This document shows, in pieces, positions 1-12,019 of a stretch of 64,000 nucleotides of DNA. Each line of letters begins with the position of its first letter. Within the stretch, counting starts at the first letter, position 1. The notes under the pieces were generated by a model. The model was not told the DNA's origin, did no database searches, and saw nothing but the letters and a program-made list of their open reading frames with translations. The translations under genes were made by a program, and so were the position numbers. Source of the DNA: Trichosphaerium sp. ATCC 40318 (Eukaryota > Discosea > Flabellinia > Trichosidae); the NCBI GenBank assembly GCA_038496445.1, contig JALMLS010000504.1, forward strand, positions 1 through 64,000. The letters are read 5' to 3'.

Positions 1-3000
1 AAATTAGATGCTGATTTAGAGGTATGACGTAGTTGACAAGAACGTACTGTTGAAGCGGACAGTTGAGAAAAAAAAACCAATTTCGAGTTCCAGTTTTGGT
101 TTCTTTTTTGGGTATTGGAGGAGAGTTCTAATCATTTTTGGTAGGCTAGACAAAAGAAACTAAAGGATGCTTCTATAATCGATGATGAAGATGCTACATT
201 TGCATTCCCAAGCGTACCAGGGGAGTCTAAAAAAAGTGTAAAAGAAAAACCAAAAATTAGTAAACCAACGAGCTCTAAGACTACTCCACCTGATGATGAC
301 GACATAATGGCTAGGTTTGCGCGATTGGATCCTAAAAACGCAAATGTTGTGCTTAAGGTAAGTTGTGAGACGCCACTTTTTGATTGTTCTTCCAAACTCC
401 AAAAAAATCTTGTTTTTGTTATTTTCACAACTTCAAGTGAAGCTTGTGTTATTTTTCCTTGTCAAATCATATGATATCTTTTGTTTGATATTATTGACAG
501 TACATTATGTCGGGTTTGAAGCCATGCAGAATTAATATTCTCAATTGTTTCTTTTTCTTTTTTTAGCATTTCTGATTGTTTTGTGTAGTTAGCAGAAAGT
601 GAAGTTACTGATATTGATGAAGATGAACTTGACGATATTTTATTAACACAATTACCTTCTGTACCAGGATCAAAGAGTAAACCAAACCAATCAAAACCTG
701 AAGAACCAAAGAAAGAAAATGATACAACTACCAGTTCTGCTTTTGACATTCTGAATATTTTGAAGCAGCAAGTTGCCCCTAAACCTAAACGTAAGCTCCC
801 GTATATGACCACCTTTACTTACAGTTTTAATAGTAGCGTATCCTGATCTATCTCTTACGCCAGAGGGCCCTTCAAAATCCACACAGTCATCAACACGTCC
901 TAAAAAAGGTCATTTTTCTTTGCCTGATTTTGACAGTATCAAATCGTCCAAACCTCCTTCTTCGGATAAGCCTGAGACCACAACCAAGGAACTTCAAAAT
1001 CAAAGCACAAAATCTACGCCAAAAGCTTCAGAGAAGCCAACAAAGAGTTTAAATGATAGCAAAGGTGCACTAGTTCAACCCAACACAACTGTTTCGAAAC
1101 CTCCAGATACATTACCTGACTTCTCAGCCGCCTTCGAAAATACTAAACCCAAAACACCTACACCACCAACAAAAGGTGATATACACTCCAAAGGAGTTGT
1201 TGAAGTAGCACCACCCAAAAGGTAAAGTTGATAAGGAGATGCACAAGTGTTGACTTAACTTCTTTTTAAGTGCGGAAAAAGTATCTAGAAGAATTCCTAT
1301 TGATACTAGTCCTTCAGCGCCACCTGATGAAGGTGACGATCTTTATGTTATCCCAAAACGGTCCAGAGATCCTAAAAGCGTCACGCCATCTGCAAGCAGC
1401 GGAGGAGCTAGTGCAGTGGCTGTACGGCCTTCTGAGATGAGTAAGACTATGTCAAAGCCAGCGACTATGTCTATGAGTGGCTTAGTTGCTGTTAAGAAGG
1501 AAGAAGACAAAGTTGAGATCAGTAAACCAAAAGAGTCTCTTCCTGAGTTGATAAAAAGGCTTGGAAGTAATAATAGCAGACAAGGCGCTATTGATTTACC
1601 TCTTCCTCCTGAAAGTGAACCTGCTGATATTGCAGAACAGATTAATATGAGCTTGGCATTGGATAATGTATTTGGAGGAGGAGATAGCGTTCTTGAGGAA
1701 CCAGAAAAGTAGGTGTCGCTTGAAGCCTTTTTTTATGGATAGCTTTGAAAGTTTTTTTTTTTTTTTGGAATGTTTTACAGTCTTGATAGCTAATTTTATT
1801 TCTTTTAAGTCTTCTTCTACCTAAACATGGTATATTATTGGATGCACTCCAAGCTGATCTAGAACCAGCACCTGTACCTAAGATTCATGAGAATAGAAGG
1901 ACAGAGTACGACTTGTTTTCTCTGGTCTGTCTAATCTGTTTGTAGTGGTCATGCGATTTCTTCGCAACCTAGCCTTTTGGATGCAGATATACCCTATCCT
2001 ACAGCTTCAATGAAGAATAAAGGAAGTAAAGAAATCGATAAAAAAGAAGAGAAACCTTCTAAAGAGGCTAAACCTGTAACAAAGGTTGAGAAGCCTAAAG
2101 GACCTTTGTATATGTCCGAGGTACTTTATTTTCTCCTCTTCTAGTGCCTGTACCAGCTAACATCTCCATAAGGCTGACTTAATAAACTCAATTAAACAAT
2201 CAGAAGCAACAGTCATGAAACGACAAGAGGAGATACTTGCCAAGGAGAGGGAGAGACTTGAAGAGTATGATTTCTTTGTATTGATTTTTTTTTTTCAATC
2301 AAACAAACATTTCTCCTTGTTAACAATGGTAAACTAATACCAAGTCAGGATGACAAGAGAACAAGAGAGATTACAAAGAGAGCGAGATGAAAGAGAGCGC
2401 TTAGCTAAAGAAGAAGCCGAAAGACTACGTAAAATTGAGGAAGATGAACGTCGTGCTGAAGAAGAGAAAAGACTCGCTATAGAGCGTAAGGAGAAAGAAA
2501 GAAAAGACCGTGAACGTGCACTAGAAGAAGAAGCTAAACGTAAAGCTGAAGAAGAGAAGATCTTGGCTCTTGAGAAGCTTAAAGACGAGCGAAGGCGTGA
2601 ACGTCTTGCTAGAAAAGCAAAAGCAGCAAAAGAAGCAAGAGAAGCACGTGAAGCTCTTGAAGCAGAAGAGGAGTCAAAAAGAGAAGCTGCTAAAGAGATC
2701 AAACCAAGCAAGAGATCTTCGGGAACAGTCGCTTCTGCACCTCCTACACAGGCTCCTTTGAGTGATGGGCATAATGACTTTCAATTCAAAGAACCTGTAG
2801 CTCTTGATCCTTCTTCTATTCCTGGTCCTCCACCAGCTCCTGGTACTCAAGTCAGAGCTATTGCAGTAAGTCTTTAATACTATGATACTGGTTACGTATC
2901 TCACAATCTATAGGATGCAGTAGACCCTCGTGTGATGCCTCACCAACCTTCTGTACCTCAATGTACGTGATTTTTTTCTTGTTTTATATCTGAGAAAAAC

Positions 3001-4375
3001 CTGAACCACCTGTCGTTTCTGTGATCTCAAACTTTTGGATTGGTATTTTTAAACAATTTATATTACTTTTACTTGTACAAGAGGCCTTTACTACAAGTTG
3101 CAGTGGTGTTATAGTCTTACTTTTCCTATTTTTTTTGTGTTGATGTTTTCTTTTGTTTTAGTCTTACCTCGTCCAAATGCTGTTGGACCGGTCATGTATA
3201 ATAATAACCCTCAAATGTATTACCCTTACACCGGACAACAAGTTTTTAATCCAGAGTCTTTGAATATCTATAATGTTGATAGAGAGAAGCTATTAACTGA
3301 AACAACAAAAAGAAGAGGAAAAAGAAGAAGAACACGTGATAAAAAAGATAAAAAACAAAAATCACAACGAAAGACACCAGAACCTATAAGTGAGGATATA
3401 TACATAGACAAAACAATCATACACAGGTAAGTAGAACTCGAACAAAACTCAACAAACACATTTTCCAAAAAAAAAAAAATGAGAAAGAAAAAAAAACTTT
3501 TAACTCTTTCTTTCTTGTAGGTTTGGTAAGGTAAGTAATAGCAAAGTACGTGGTAAGAAGAAGATGCTTGTATGTGGTACAATGTTCCAAACATTCATGG
3601 CAAGAGCTGAGCCTAATACAAGACGTAATATTGAGACGTGTGGTATTCTTTGTGGTAGACTTGTACGTGCAGTCTTTATTGTAGTGTTTGATTTCTTACT
3701 TCAAATAGAGGTCTGATGATATGTTTGAAGTCACAACTTTGTTGATACCTAAGCAACGTGGTGATGCTAATACATGTGCTACTACAGATGAAGAGGAGAT
3801 TTTCTTATATCAACATAAACACCACTTGTTAACGTTGGGCTGGATTCATGTATGTTTTAACTGTTTTATTTATTGTCTTTGCTGACTAGTTGTTTTTTTT
3901 AATAGACACATCCATCTCAACGATGTTTTCTAAGCTCTGTGGATATGCATACACAATGTTCATACCAATCGCTATTCCCAGAAGCTATTGCAGTCGTTAT
4001 TGCTCCCAGATACAATCCAAAGTGCGTCAAGCTCTCGTTTTTAGTTTTTTTTTTCTTAGTTTTTTCTTCCCCTCAAGCTGCTTGATCATTTTCTCACTTC
4101 TTTGTGGGTGTTTCATTTTTTTTAGCTCCACACAGTGTTTGTATTGTATTCAGTCTGTTGCATTTTAGTGTTGCTTATAATGTCGTTTTTTTAGTTTCAG
4201 CGTTTTTGGACTGACAAAGAGAGGACTTCCAATTATTCAAAATTGCCCTCTTTCTGGATTTCATTTACATGATGAGACTACGATGTACAGGGAATCAGAA
4301 CATATTGTTCTTGTATGGCCTAAAAATGATAACACTAAAGTTGTAGATATGAGACGTTCTTCGTTCAAGGTGTAA
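1..4375 (+). CDS. AMSH/STAMBP-like JAMM deubiquitinase, 5'-partial
   Basis: Multi-exon gene entering from the left edge. The C-terminal exons (about 3520-4375) give a full AMSH-type MPN+ domain: NTRRNIETCGILCGRL, then an Asp/Glu-rich stretch, then GWIHTHPSQRCFLSSVD, split by an intron between GWIH and THPS at 3850-3904. This matches the JAMM zinc motif H-x-H-P-x(6)-S-x-x-D plus the AMSH-specific block HTQCSYQ and the late CPLSGFHLH residues that bind the second zinc. The family cleaves K63-linked ubiquitin on endosomes with ESCRT. The N-terminal part is long and low-complexity: acidic Ser/Pro/Lys-rich exons (150-1710, 1860-2120), then an Arg/Glu-rich coiled coil (2350-2700), then a Pro-rich linker. 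A DDDIMARFARL motif lies near 300-330. No MIT domain is visible in the window; it may lie upstream. The stop is TAA at 4373. Exon borders before 2300 are approximate. Confidence 0.85.
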
Positions 4376-6566
4376 AAAAAAACTAATAAAATAACAATCA
4401 AAAAAAGTGACTTTGACATCTTCTTTTGAACTGTTGACAACCAGAAATATGGAGAAACTTTTGTAACGCTAGTATTTGTTCTGTGGTTTTCAGACTCGCT
4501 AGTTGGATATCGGCGTTAAACTTACTCTTCCTAAGAAGTGAGCAGTCAAACGTTTTCTAGCACTGAAAAAAAACCAACCAACAACATTCCGTTTACTCAG
4601 GATTGTAACTCGTTTTGACGGTTTCGGTGTAGGCAATAATGCCAGCGATAGCACGCTAGCGCAAACAAGTGAAAAAGATCATCGTGTCGCAGGCGGCGAA
4701 TTGGATGCACATTCTTGAGTTTTGAACGAATGATTGAAGCAAAATGCGAGTTTCAGCGTACTTTAGTGTATATCGCCCAAAATGCACCTGCACGTTATCA
4801 CGCTGAGTGGTAGTTTATGATTGGATCGAACCCACAGCATCGTGTCGCCAGATGTTATGAATAGCCTGCAGTGCTATTCTTAAGTGATGTGAACGCAAGT
4901 AAACTGTGAGAAATCTGTTTATTAATCTTATTATAAGATATGACTTAACGAGGAGTTCTCATGAACTCCTCATGAACTCTTACATATTTCTCAATCTCGT
5001 ATATTTGACGTAATTTCATGCAACGTCAAGTCGTTAATACGACAATTTATACAGTTCAGAACAATTTTGGTAAGATATCGGTTAAAAAAGCGTGATTTCA
5101 ACGTGATCAGCTTTCGTTTCGTCAAATCTCTACAATAACACTTCTTTATATCTAATTTCTCTATTCCACGCCACGGTCTGTATGTTCCGCTTTTCAAAAC
5201 GCACTTTGACGGTTGTTTAAGCTTTTTCATCCTAACGTTGACCAAATGCAATTTCTATACTCTCAACCACATAGAAGCGAGTATCTTACGACAATTACCG
5301 GTTCAAAGTAAGGTGGAATTCGAGCGGTGTCCATTTTTTTGAATTTGAGTTTAACCACTAAATATCCAACTGAAGTAAACGCTTTCACAGCGTTAGAGGC
5401 ATACACTAGAGCGTCTTAGCGTTTCAAATAATGTTTAATAAATTACTCATTTGAAAACGAACAAAATGAAACCAAAGTTGCTTGTCGATAGGTGCCGTTA
5501 CCTCTACTACATGTGCATTATCATTACTTTCACTACGCCTCCAATATCTCGGCTCAATGTGGATCAATTCAATCCAAAATCACGAACCTCTAAACAGCAC
5601 AACAAACGCTACAACTTTGTGATATCCCACAATTTATTTCGTGGATAAACTTGAATGTACAAAAGGATTTCTGGATTCATGAGATAATGGAAAGCAAAAG
5701 GAGTGTGTGTTCTCTTGGCGCTTTCTAAATAGAAAATAACGACATGATTTGAAGTTGATGAGACTCAGTGCCTCGAGGTATCGTACCTGAATCTCAACAC
5801 AAACATCAATCTAGGATCATGTTAGACTGAGAGAAACTGGTATGAACTGGTACAGTTCCTTGGTCTCGAGTGTCCTTTGGCCGGTGTTCCAGTGTACGCC
5901 GTTGTCAATGGAGTGGGGCGCTCTGTGGGTTATTAAGGAGAGGATGTCTGCTCGGCCCTATCTTTTTGTGAAAAAAAGAGGATTGTGGTTTTGGGTTCCT
6001 TGATTTTTACAGTAAGTACTTTGCACTGACACTTGATATTAAGATGTTTTGTGTGATTTTACGTGTTAACTATCTCCGCGAAATACACGTGGTGGAATAC
6101 AGTGGTTAGGCTAACAAAAACAAGCACAAAATTATTGATTCTTTGAATACACGAAAATCCTAAACCGTCAAAACCATAACAAATAATGGTGTAGATTTGA
6201 AACTTTAACAATGTACAGGCTTCACTGTGTAACGACACAGTTATGACACGTTGTTAATGAGTTCTCATTAATATACATTATTTGAAGCACCAACACAAAT
6301 AAACACCAACCAAACAAAGACTACCTCTTGTCTTCTCCTGTGTAAATGCAACTATCAGAACAATTTATTTAAGTTGTAGAACATATGTATTGGATATCAA
6401 GCACTACCACATCTTGAAAACTCGCAATTAGTAGTCGGTATAGTCTTTGAAGCTAAATTTATTTTCCATGACTTAAGGGCACTTAACTATCAATCCATTC
6501 GTGACTACTCAGAGGTGCCCTCTTATTCAATCTCTTTCAATATACATTCTCAAGAACAACCAGAGA
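4376..6566. other. Intergenic, no gene seen
   Basis: About 2.2 kb between the AMSH-like stop and the GPCR start. Open frames here are short and do not resemble proteins or join through plausible splice sites. One CACGTG lies at 6086. The segment probably holds the GPCR promoter, but I see no definable element. Confidence 0.5.
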
Positions 6567-9500
6567 ATGCGTGATAATATCTTGACTATATTTGGTGCGT
6601 GTCTATTTCGTATTTTAATGAACAAGCTGTTAAACTACACAATCCTAATTACATCTTTTTACCTTTCATTTGCCAGCTTGTTTATGCTTATTGCTCGTTT
6701 AATCTGTTAACTCTAGGTGTCTTTATATCCCTATCTTCTTTGTTGGTAGTAGTAGGAGCTTTAAGAAACAACAACACTATTGTCATAGGGTTCAGTTATA
6801 ACTTTAACCTTACTGTACAACAAGTAAGAAAAAAAAAGAAAGCTGCACATACTCACAAAACCGTTTAGAATAATTTTGGCCAGGCTCTTCTTAAAGGTGT
6901 TGAGTTGTGGAAGAATAAAACAAATGAAGCAGGTGGTATTGTGGTTGCTGGAAGAAATTATTCGGTACTTAAATAATTAGCAATCCTGTGCTTCTTTTTC
7001 GAAGCACGTGGAGATTTAGATATGATCACTTTGTGTTTTTTGTGATTAATCTCGGGTTTTAGGTTGAGCTAGATGCTCATCCAAGTGATAATACTCCTTC
7101 TTCTTTGACTAGAATTTATACAGGGCTTGTTAATGACCCTGAAGTAGACTTTCTTTTGGGTACGTTGATTGTTTTTGTACCCGAAAACTCAAAACACAAA
7201 AAAATAACCATTATGTTTAGCTCCAGGAAATACAGCCAGAAGCATCTTCGTTGCTTCTACTATTGTTGATAAAGCACCAACACCTCAGATAATGGTTGGT
7301 ACAACTGTTGCGTCTGGGCGCTTTAATGAAGACCGTAAAAACGCATTTACAGTAGTATCAGAATCATCAAAGTACGCAGTGTAGATAGAAAATTCTTTGT
7401 GATTTATTTTCTTTCAGGTTAGGTCACGTGGCTATACCTTTTTTTCGCCAACACAATGTCGAGTCAATCACCTTTCTTATATACGAAAGCAACACAGGCG
7501 GCGTTCCGTGTACAGGGATGGAGGATATTGTACACACTCACTGACTAAATGGTTTTACTAATACTTTTTGTGGCAGGCTGGTTACAACGGAGTTAGAACT
7601 TTTAAGTATTTCTATGTAAATGGCACCACTCTTGAAAATTCTGAAGGGACTTGGGTTGCAGCTTTTGACGTATGATCACGTGAACTAGACTATTTTAGAC
7701 TTGAATTAACTGAAAAACAAAGGGGATTATTCGTGAAGATAGTGATGCTCTCGTTTCATGTGGTTCACCGCAGGTGGCCTTAGAGTGGATGCTACCAAAG
7801 ATGAGACAAGTTGGATGGACACCTAAGATATTGCTTGTCATACCTCTTAGCGCTTTTGCCCTTTTCGATCCTGAGCTACGTCAGTATGCTTGTACAGTTT
7901 CTGTTGTAAGCTACAATGCACAATTTTACATCTGATGGTACTCCGTAGAGTAGCAGCGATTCCACTAGGGTTGACCCGTTTTTTGGTACCATACGAGATG
8001 TAATCGCTGGAGTTCGTAAGGCTGCACCTCAGTTACCAGGCGCTGCAATTAACATAGCACCTATTAGCGCTGCAGCTGCTCTAATGCTAGGTGAAGCAAT
8101 TCAGGTACACTCTTAGCTTAGCTGGCGAGATCTCACCTTACAAAGGCTGCCGATAGTATTGAGGTACCTGATGTTATTGAGGCTATGAGAAAACTGGATA
8201 TATCAACATTCTTTGGACGTGTAAGTGCAGTAGTAAATAAAACTTACATAATTATTACAATATCTAATCTATTTTTAGCTTAGGTTTTCTGTTACGAATG
8301 GACAGCTTGGTGAAGGTGTATTTAATAAGTATATAGATAAAACAACATCTTCGGTTGTAGGGCCTCTTCTTAGTGCTTCTGCAGAGCTTGTATACCCAAT
8401 GCCAACATGGGATGAACGCGTACAATCAAATCAATTCGGTACATACTAAGGCCATCTTTGTTTGAAGCTTACGTGGTATGCAGGTGATAGTGTTTATGAA
8501 TGGGTTGTACTAGCAATAGTATTAGTATCTTTGAGCTTTACCGTACTATACGCTACTTATATCATAATATACAAACAAGACTTTAGATGTACGAAATTGT
8601 TCTCACTATCATTTTTGTTGATTGCTCTATTTTAGACTCTTCGCCTTTGTTTATGCTGGGAATGTTGGTTGGAGCTGTTATGATATATTTTAGCACATTA
8701 GTCAGCCACCCAATAACTCAGAACAATGGGCTTGTCATGTGAACAACTGGTTATACTTACTTCATGGGCATCAACATTATGTTTGGGTGCGTCGTGATTT
8801 TGTTAACAATTAAACATCTCACATTATTCTACTATACCCAGGTGCTTATTCGCTAAATCTTGGCGAGTGTTTGTTTGTTTGGTTTATTTGACTATGTTTT
8901 ACTTTAGTCGAGCACATTTCGCGTTACATATATAGTACAACACAGGCCGCGGCCTGGGAAACGTCCTCTTTACTGTTTTGTTATGTGTATTCGTTGATCA
9001 TATATTCCTCTCCGTTCCTCCTCGCTCGTTCTTTTACTCGTTTAAGTTTGATCGCATGATTTGCTTTCCTGTTGGTTATATATTTTTTGTATAATTCTAT
9101 TTGGTGTATCATATGTGCCATCTCTTTTGCTTTCCTTCGGAGTAGCCTATTGGTGGATTTGTCTTTGTCCAGTTCTCTAACAAATTGTATGGATAGGCCA
9201 AGAAATGTGTAGTTTGTGGCATAGCCAAAGCAAGAGTGTGTTAGTTGTTTGTTGTATTCTTCGTTGAGTATTGCCAGTGTGTTTTTGTTGTAGAAAGTTG
9301 GGTATTTCATTGAGTTATTACACATACTTTCTACAATATCGAAGTGGTGTTTAGTGTACTCTCTTTTGTTGAATCCTAGTATGGCTAGTAACCATAATTC
9401 TGGTGATATTTTCCTGTTTGGGTTTCTGTATTTAACAAATAAGTTGGTGTGATTAAAAATTCGGTCGTGTAATGGCGTATTGTCTTCATCTTGTTCTTTG

Positions 9501-11740
9501 GTTAGTGGAGTTAGCACACTTTTGAATCCGTTACTTTCTAAGTGTCCAGTGATCGGGATTGCTTTCTCTACACCTTCTAAGATGCCTTTTGTGTTTATAA
9601 GGTGCTGTACTACTTGACCTATGACTTCACCCGTTGAGTAGTAAAACGTGTTTTCTGGGTCACAGTAGTTGAAATGCTTTACATCTTCTATTTCTTTCTC
9701 GTCATCCTCTTCTAAGTTACATAGTTCGCATTTGTCATCGTCGTACATTTCTGTCGTGTACTTTTCTATGTAGTTGGATGGTGTTCCTATACCTGTAGCT
9801 ATTCCGTTAAGTTTTTGGTTCAGGTTAAGATTATTTGTTTTAAGACGGAAGATAAAGTCTTGTACTCTCCCATATTCAGCTTCATTCCTTTGGAATATTA
9901 AGTTAGATGTGTACATGTCTATACGTTCATATTTTGCTGGTCCTGTGGACTCCGTGATCCATCTTTTATCCCAAAATGTTTGATTTTCATTCTTGCGAAC
10001 CTTTTGGTAGTTACCGTATGTAACCATACCATTCTTGCTGACTATAAATGTGTTATGTCCTTTACCTATCTTGTTAAACAGTGGAATGTCTTCCGAGTCT
10101 TCATCTCTACCGTGTTTTGCTAGGGAATCTGCATTCTTATTACCTTTGACTAATGCTTTGACTACGTCCTCACCATATTTGTTTCTTAACTTGGTGAAGT
10201 GTTCTTTCTTGGTTTCGGTGATTGATATTGTTTCGAAATCATCTGTGTGTGCTGGTATCCACACTATTTTTACATTGACTAACTCCATTGCTTTGTGAAT
10301 GCGATATAGTATTGCTTTGTAGGATAATTTTTTTCTGCCTTGTACGCTGGTTTTTCTGTACTGTTTGATTAGGCTTTTTGCTCCTACACAATCTGTACCT
10401 AGTAAGGCTTTACATCCTCTAGGAATAGATTTGAGTGCAGTTTCTATAGCGTATAATTCTGCGAAGATAGGTGTAGTATCAAAAGGCACTACACCACTAA
10501 TTTTATAGTTTTCACTTAGGAAGACTCCATATCCTGCTCGGCAATCTATTTCTGCATTGCTGTAACAGCTACCGTCCGTGGCTATAATAAGCCAGTTGCT
10601 GGTTTTTGTTATCTCATCCATTTGATCTGTAGTCCATCTGGTGAACTGTTGTGACCAATTGTTTCTCACGTTAGGAGTGTAGATGATGTTTCGTTCGTTG
10701 CAGCTATTTATGTCTGCCCACGTGTCTAAAAAGTTTTCATATATGTTGTATGAGCGGCTGCCACAACCAATAGGTGGTAAACAGCACTCACCAGGTTCTG
10801 AGACTACCTGTGAGTTGAATATTTGAGCATCTTGGCGAGTGTATATAATATTCACAAAGTCAAACGACCTCAAACCGATAAAAGTGTCTGATCTTGAAGT
10901 ATTCACCTACGTTGCAGTGTTCAGTGTTTTAAGCATAGTATCCTTTAGACGAAAAAGTTATCTAACTTTTTTTGTTTTTGTCACGTGATTGATATTTGCA
11001 ATGTATTTTTTAACTCTTAAGATACTTTGTATTGCTTATAGTGCAACGTTGAAACAGCCTACAGAAGTAATTGCAGATCCTTTCAGAATATCAAAGAACT
11101 TTCACAAGTGCACTTTGTCAACTGTTTCAACAGTCATATTGGCTCTACAATATGCCTCTTTGGTACGTAGGCTTCTAATATTTTGTATTGTTTACATTTG
11201 TAAAGCTATTAATTATGTGCGTTGGATCTGTTACAGCTATTTTGATACGTAAAGTACCATCTAAGGTATTCTTGGAAAGAAAGGTATGAACCAAGTTTTT
11301 GCTATACTCTATTGATGTGTAAGTGCAGGTTATTATGTTATCAATATACAACTCTACGCTGTTCACTTTAATAGCAATGATTGTGCGTTTTACTGTAACA
11401 CAAGATGACTCTAGAGAACAGAGATATGTTGTCCAATCAATATGTGTTATCCTTAGTGCTGGTACGTGCAACCTTTTATTTCTTTAACTCTTTTTACTAA
11501 TTCTTTGCAGCGTTAAATGTAGGAATCTTGTTCTTTGTAACAACAAGAAACGGAAGCCTAGAATCCTCTGATATGTCTCCACCACATCACTCGCTTAACC
11601 TTAGTTCTATGGATCACTCTACACAATCAGTTAAGAGTTTAAAGGATGAAATATCTAAGCTAAACAAAAAGGTTTTCAAATTGGAACACACAATTGAAAC
11701 CATGAAAGCCATTGAAACTGCATCAAACAATTCTTTATAA
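6567..11740 (+). CDS. Class C GPCR (GABA-B-receptor-like), possibly broken
   Basis: Exon 1 (6567-about 6594) joins after an intron to give the signal peptide MRDNILTIFGVFISLSSLLV. A periplasmic-binding-protein-type ligand domain follows (about 6770-8430): GVELWKNKTNEAGGIVVAGR, VDFLLAPGNTA, and later IREDSDALVSCG and VALEWM. Next is a seven-TM region: TM1 near 8500-8575, TM2 8640-8700, WACHVNNW and MFGCLFAKSWRV (TM3, 8730-8868), RKSYLTFFVF and ILCIAYSATL (TM4), DPFR, IRKVPSKVFLERK (loop before TM6), TM7 with ILSAALNVGILFFV, and a C-terminal coiled coil (LKDEISKLNKKVFKLEHTI). LFAKSWRV and the coiled coil are class C, GABA-B-like hallmarks. An oversized intron, 8869-10948, contains an antisense RNase H gene. 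Two frame breaks at about 8695 and 8757 flank the TM3 Cys segment, so this copy may be a pseudogene. It would bind a small ligand outside the cell and signal through G proteins. Confidence 0.75.
8869..10948. mobile_element. Retroelement-type insertion inside a GPCR intron
   Basis: This interval is the intron implied by joining the GPCR exons that end in KSWRV (8868) and begin RKSYLTFF (10949). It is 2,080 nt, while its neighbours are 42-75 nt. Nearly all of it is one antisense gene with an RNase H domain. The left flank (8950-8980) has a GGCCGCGGCC palindrome. I found no clear target-site duplication or poly(A)/poly(T) end, so the element borders are inferred, not seen. Confidence 0.5.
8981..10906 (-). 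CDS. RNase H-domain protein of non-LTR retroelement type (641 aa)
   Basis: Single uninterrupted frame. Residues about 105-245 form an RNase HI fold: IIATDGSCYSNAEIDCRAGYG (catalytic Asp in ATDGS), PIFAELYAIETAL (catalytic Glu), LLGTDCVGAKSL (Asp), VWIPAHTDD and NADSLAKHGRDE (last Asp). A Cys/His cluster follows (CELCNLEEDDE ... KHFNYC, about residues 395-420), like the zinc-knuckle tail after RNase H in LINE ORF2 proteins. No reverse transcriptase motif (YxDD) lies on either side. This is what a 5'-truncated LINE insertion would leave, yet 641 codons without a stop argue for recent insertion or retained function. It lies antisense within an intron of the class C GPCR. Downstream of the RNase H domain there are about 220 residues I cannot place. 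Specific product assignment: RNase H domain is sure, element class is inferred. Confidence 0.8.
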   Translation of the reverse strand: MNTSRSDTFIGLRSFDFVNIIYTRQDAQIFNSQVVSEPGECCLPPIGCGSRSYNIYENFLDTWADINSCNERNIIYTPNVRNNWSQQFTRWTTDQMDEITKTSNWLIIATDGSCYSNAEIDCRAGYGVFLSENYKISGVVPFDTTPIFAELYAIETALKSIPRGCKALLGTDCVGAKSLIKQYRKTSVQGRKKLSYKAILYRIHKAMELVNVKIVWIPAHTDDFETISITETKKEHFTKLRNKYGEDVVKALVKGNKNADSLAKHGRDEDSEDIPLFNKIGKGHNTFIVSKNGMVTYGNYQKVRKNENQTFWDKRWITESTGPAKYERIDMYTSNLIFQRNEAEYGRVQDFIFRLKTNNLNLNQKLNGIATGIGTPSNYIEKYTTEMYDDDKCELCNLEEDDEKEIEDVKHFNYCDPENTFYYSTGEVIGQVVQHLINTKGILEGVEKAIPITGHLESNGFKSVLTPLTKEQDEDNTPLHDRIFNHTNLFVKYRNPNRKISPELWLLAILGFNKREYTKHHFDIVESMCNNSMKYPTFYNKNTLAILNEEYNKQLTHSCFGYATNYTFLGLSIQFVRELDKDKSTNRLLRRKAKEMAHMIHQIELYKKYITNRKANHAIKLKRVKERARRNGEEYMINEYT

Positions 11741-12019
11741 TTTGAAAAAAACACACAGAGTAGCAGAGCTAATAAAGAACAAAGTCAAGTAGTAAGAGTT
11801 TTCTTTTTCGTTCAAGGCTGTCAGCCAGATTTAGCGTCCAACCCTCCTGCTAGCACCTAAAATTAGCCTTCAATCACGTGTACTTTTTCGCGTTTTTCGC
11901 TTGTTTGAATCACTTAGCAGTAACTCTTCACAACGTCACTTACAATTAAATTATCCACATTATTTTGTGTGAAGTGTGCTTGGTACAATTTATTTCAATT
12001 TGTCCGTTTACATGTAGAA

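Noticed and set aside
2334-2711. Ser/Leu-rich minus-strand protein
   Set aside because: Antisense of the Arg/Glu coiled coil of the AMSH-like gene; composition is explained by the codons opposite.
11875-11880. Centromere CDEI-type element
   Set aside because: CACGTG alone is not enough; no AT-rich CDEII and CDEIII-like block follows, and the motif is everywhere in the window.
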